From contig CAMWOD010000036.1 in the NCBI GenBank assembly GCA_947175715.1, positions 1-7,945 on the forward strand: a DNA stretch of 7,945 nt, read 5' to 3'. This DNA is from an uncultured Porphyromonadaceae bacterium. GTDB taxonomy: Bacteria > Bacteroidota > Bacteroidia > Bacteroidales > Muribaculaceae. Positions 6,724-7,945 of this stretch are shown here, in pieces (position 1 is the stretch's first letter; every line of letters starts with the position of its first letter). Below the pieces are notes generated by a model that made no database searches, had not been told where the DNA came from, and was given only the letters and a program-made list of their open reading frames with translations. Made by a program: the position numbers and the translations under genes.

Positions 6724-7635
6724 TTAATCTTTCTTCTCGACGTGTCGCCCCTGAAGCACTCGTTCGCCGGGAGCCACGTCGGTCGTTACCCATACGTTGC
6801 CCCCTATTATGGCGCCATCGCCTATGGTGATGCGCCCCAGTATGGAGGCGTTGGAGTAAATTATCACGTCGTTGCCTATGATGGGATGGCGGGGTGTGCC
6901 CTTCACAGGATTGCCATTGTCGTCAAGGCTGAAAGAGCGGGCACCCAGTGTGACACCCTGGTATATCTTCACGTTGTCGCCTATGATGGCGGTGGCTCCG
7001 ATCACCACGCCGGTGCCGTGGTCGATGGTGAACGAGCGCCCTATCGAGGCCCCGGGGTGGATGTCGACACCAGTCTCGCTATGGGCCTGCTCCGAGATCA
7101 TGCGCGGTATTATGGGCACGTCAAGCTGCAGCAGGGCATGAGCCAGGCGGTAGTTGGCTATAGCCTTGATGCCGGGGTAGCAGAATATCACTTCCTGGGT
7201 CGACAGCGCGGCAGGATCGCTCAGATATGTGGCCCTAACGTCGGCTTCGAGCGCCTGGCGCAGCTCGGGCAGCTTCTCAACGAGCTGTTGAGCTTTGTCA
7301 AACCCTTGATCGAGTATATGGTCAATGTTGAGATTGGCGTCGCATTCTTCGCCGAAAGCCAGACCGGCGGCTATCTGCTGTCCAAGTAGGTGAGTGATCT
7401 GCTCAACGAGCAGCCCCGTGTGGTAGAGGATATTGGAGCGGTTGACATCGCTGTTGCCAAAGAAGCCCGGAAACATCAAGGCTCGGAATAAATCGATAAT
7501 CTCCTTTACGTCGGCCTGTGAAGGCAGGGGCTCGCCGCGCCACCGCATGTGGCACATGCTACGAAGATTGTCCTCCGATGCCAGGGTAGCAACTACCCTA
7601 TCAATTCCAAGCTTGGGGTCAGCTGAAGTTTCCAT
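6724..7635 (-). CDS. cysE: Serine O-acetyltransferase
   Basis: The product acetylates L-serine with acetyl-CoA to give O-acetylserine, the first step of cysteine synthesis, in the cytoplasm. The N-terminal half is helical (up to about residue 180 counted from ATG 7635). The C-terminal half is a left-handed beta-helix of hexapeptide repeats, e.g. VDIHPGASIGRSFTIDHGTG, then VVIGATAIIGDNVKIYQGVT. Compared with E. coli CysE, the VDIHP Asp (191) and the IDHGTG His (206) match catalytic Asp143 and His158, and His250 in PRHPIIG matches the conserved RHP motif. Length is 303 residues; E. coli CysE has 273. I chose the ATG at 7633-7635: an in-frame TTG at 7642-7644 would add only three residues. The C-terminus (GRHVEKKD) lacks an obvious CysK-binding terminal Ile, so complex formation with cysteine synthase is uncertain. 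It is the first gene of the minus-strand cluster; no clear promoter was found upstream. Confidence 0.93.
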   Translation of the reverse strand: METSADPKLGIDRVVATLASEDNLRSMCHMRWRGEPLPSQADVKEIIDLFRALMFPGFFGNSDVNRSNILYHTGLLVEQITHLLGQQIAAGLAFGEECDANLNIDHILDQGFDKAQQLVEKLPELRQALEADVRATYLSDPAALSTQEVIFCYPGIKAIANYRLAHALLQLDVPIIPRMISEQAHSETGVDIHPGASIGRSFTIDHGTGVVIGATAIIGDNVKIYQGVTLGARSFSLDDNGNPVKGTPRHPIIGNDVIIYSNASILGRITIGDGAIIGGNVWVTTDVAPGERVLQGRHVEKKD

Positions 7636-7741
7636 CCTTATCAATGTTATCTGTGCGCGAAGTTACCAAATCCTTGTCAAAAATTTTCATCATTTCGCAT
7701 GAATTTAGTTTATATATATTAAGTAAACCCAAAAAATGGGA

Positions 7742-7755
7742 AATTGGCGCCAATT
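7742..7755. promoter_or_regulatory. 14-bp perfect palindrome, candidate operator
   Basis: AATTGGCGCCAATT is exactly self-complementary and sits between the divergent cysE gene and the plus-strand promoter at 7789-7820. A second small inverted repeat, CCCA (7728-7731) with TGGG (7737-7740), lies just to its left. The position about 34 bp upstream of the -33 box suits a regulator-binding site. The regulator is unknown. Confidence 0.4.
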
Positions 7756-7788
7756 ATACACTAATTAACTATTTATCACGTCAAAATA

Positions 7789-7820
7789 CTTGACAAACAC
7801 ACCCGAAAGCGCTACCTTTG
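7789..7820 (+). promoter_or_regulatory. Bacteroidetes-type promoter for a gene beyond the right edge
   Basis: CTTG at 7789-7792 (in ACTTGAC) approximates the -33 box. TACCTTTG at 7813-7820 is an exact TAnnTTTG -7 box, and the spacing is 20 bp. It is followed by CATC, often seen around start sites in this phylum. Transcription should begin near 7826-7828 and run rightward out of the window, divergent from cysE. Confidence 0.75.
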
Positions 7821-7826
7821 CATCAC

Positions 7827-7945
7827 GTAAAAGAAACACACACAATCTATCTACTAAAACAACATTGCTGACGGAAACGTGAGGTCGCCATCAAGCGAAA
7901 AACCGACCCGCGAATCTTCAACCTCCGAAATCACCAACGTTACAC
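7827..7945 (+). other. Long leader of an off-window plus-strand gene; no start codon seen
   Basis: At least 119 bases follow the predicted start site without any ATG. A GTG at 7879 opens a frame to the edge, but its translation is not recognisable. The first 45 or so bases are poor in G and rich in A and C. CACGT (7824-7828) could pair with ACGTG (7877-7881), and GGTCG with CGACC further on. A leader this long is unusual beside the 13-25 base leader of the C69 gene and suggests post-transcriptional control or a non-coding product. The downstream gene cannot be identified. Confidence 0.45.

Noticed and set aside
6742..7389. 215-codon plus-strand open frame
   Set aside because: It is antisense to cysE, whose beta-helix repeats and catalytic motifs are unmistakable. 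The antisense product has no family features.
7636..7644. TTG start extending cysE by three residues
   Set aside because: The ATG at 7633-7635 is the ordinary choice, and nothing upstream is needed for the fold.

Overview
The window looks like a chromosomal segment of a gut-type Bacteroidales bacterium. Two promoters fit the Bacteroidetes sigma-ABfr pattern (TTTG-like -33 box, 20 bp spacer, TAnnTTTG -7 box), no Shine-Dalgarno sequences are evident, and the proteins resemble Bacteroidales families. Moderate GC content and codon choice (GGC, CGC, CCC, but also ATA) would suit Muribaculaceae; that family assignment is inference. No tRNA, rRNA, CRISPR array, insertion sequence or phage gene was found.

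Layout. (1) Positions 1-425, minus: the N-terminal end of a secreted glycoside hydrolase family 3 enzyme that runs off the left edge and carries an in-frame TAG just after its signal peptide. (2) 426-558: a divergent intergenic region with a good plus-strand promoter and a 32-base hairpin/palindrome. (3) 559-2190, plus: an exported C69-family dipeptidase. (4) 2191-2462: a convergent intergenic region with a possible multi-stem RNA structure and a strong hairpin just past the 3' end of the minus-strand cluster. (5) 2463-7635, minus: four genes transcribed cysE - rlmL-like - MBOAT O-acyltransferase - membrane-anchored SGNH protein. The last three are tightly packed (15 and 3 bp gaps); cysE is 67 bp from the next gene. 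(6) 7636-7945: a divergent intergenic region with a 14-bp perfect palindrome, a well-formed plus-strand promoter and at least 119 bases of leader for a gene outside the window.

How the genes fit together. The MBOAT and SGNH proteins form a recognisable two-protein module for O-acylating (probably O-acetylating) an extracytoplasmic glycan, built like AlgI/AlgJ or DltB/DltD, but placed behind an rRNA methyltransferase instead of inside a polysaccharide locus. CysE starts cysteine synthesis. The GH3 enzyme and the dipeptidase are both exported and would act on glycans and peptides in the periplasm or at the surface.

Most of the window is ordinary. The points most worth checking are the TAG in the GH3 gene, the orphan MBOAT/SGNH pair, the possible structured RNA near 2222-2326 and the operator-like palindromes in the two divergent regions. 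I see no convincing evidence of a new defence or mobile system.
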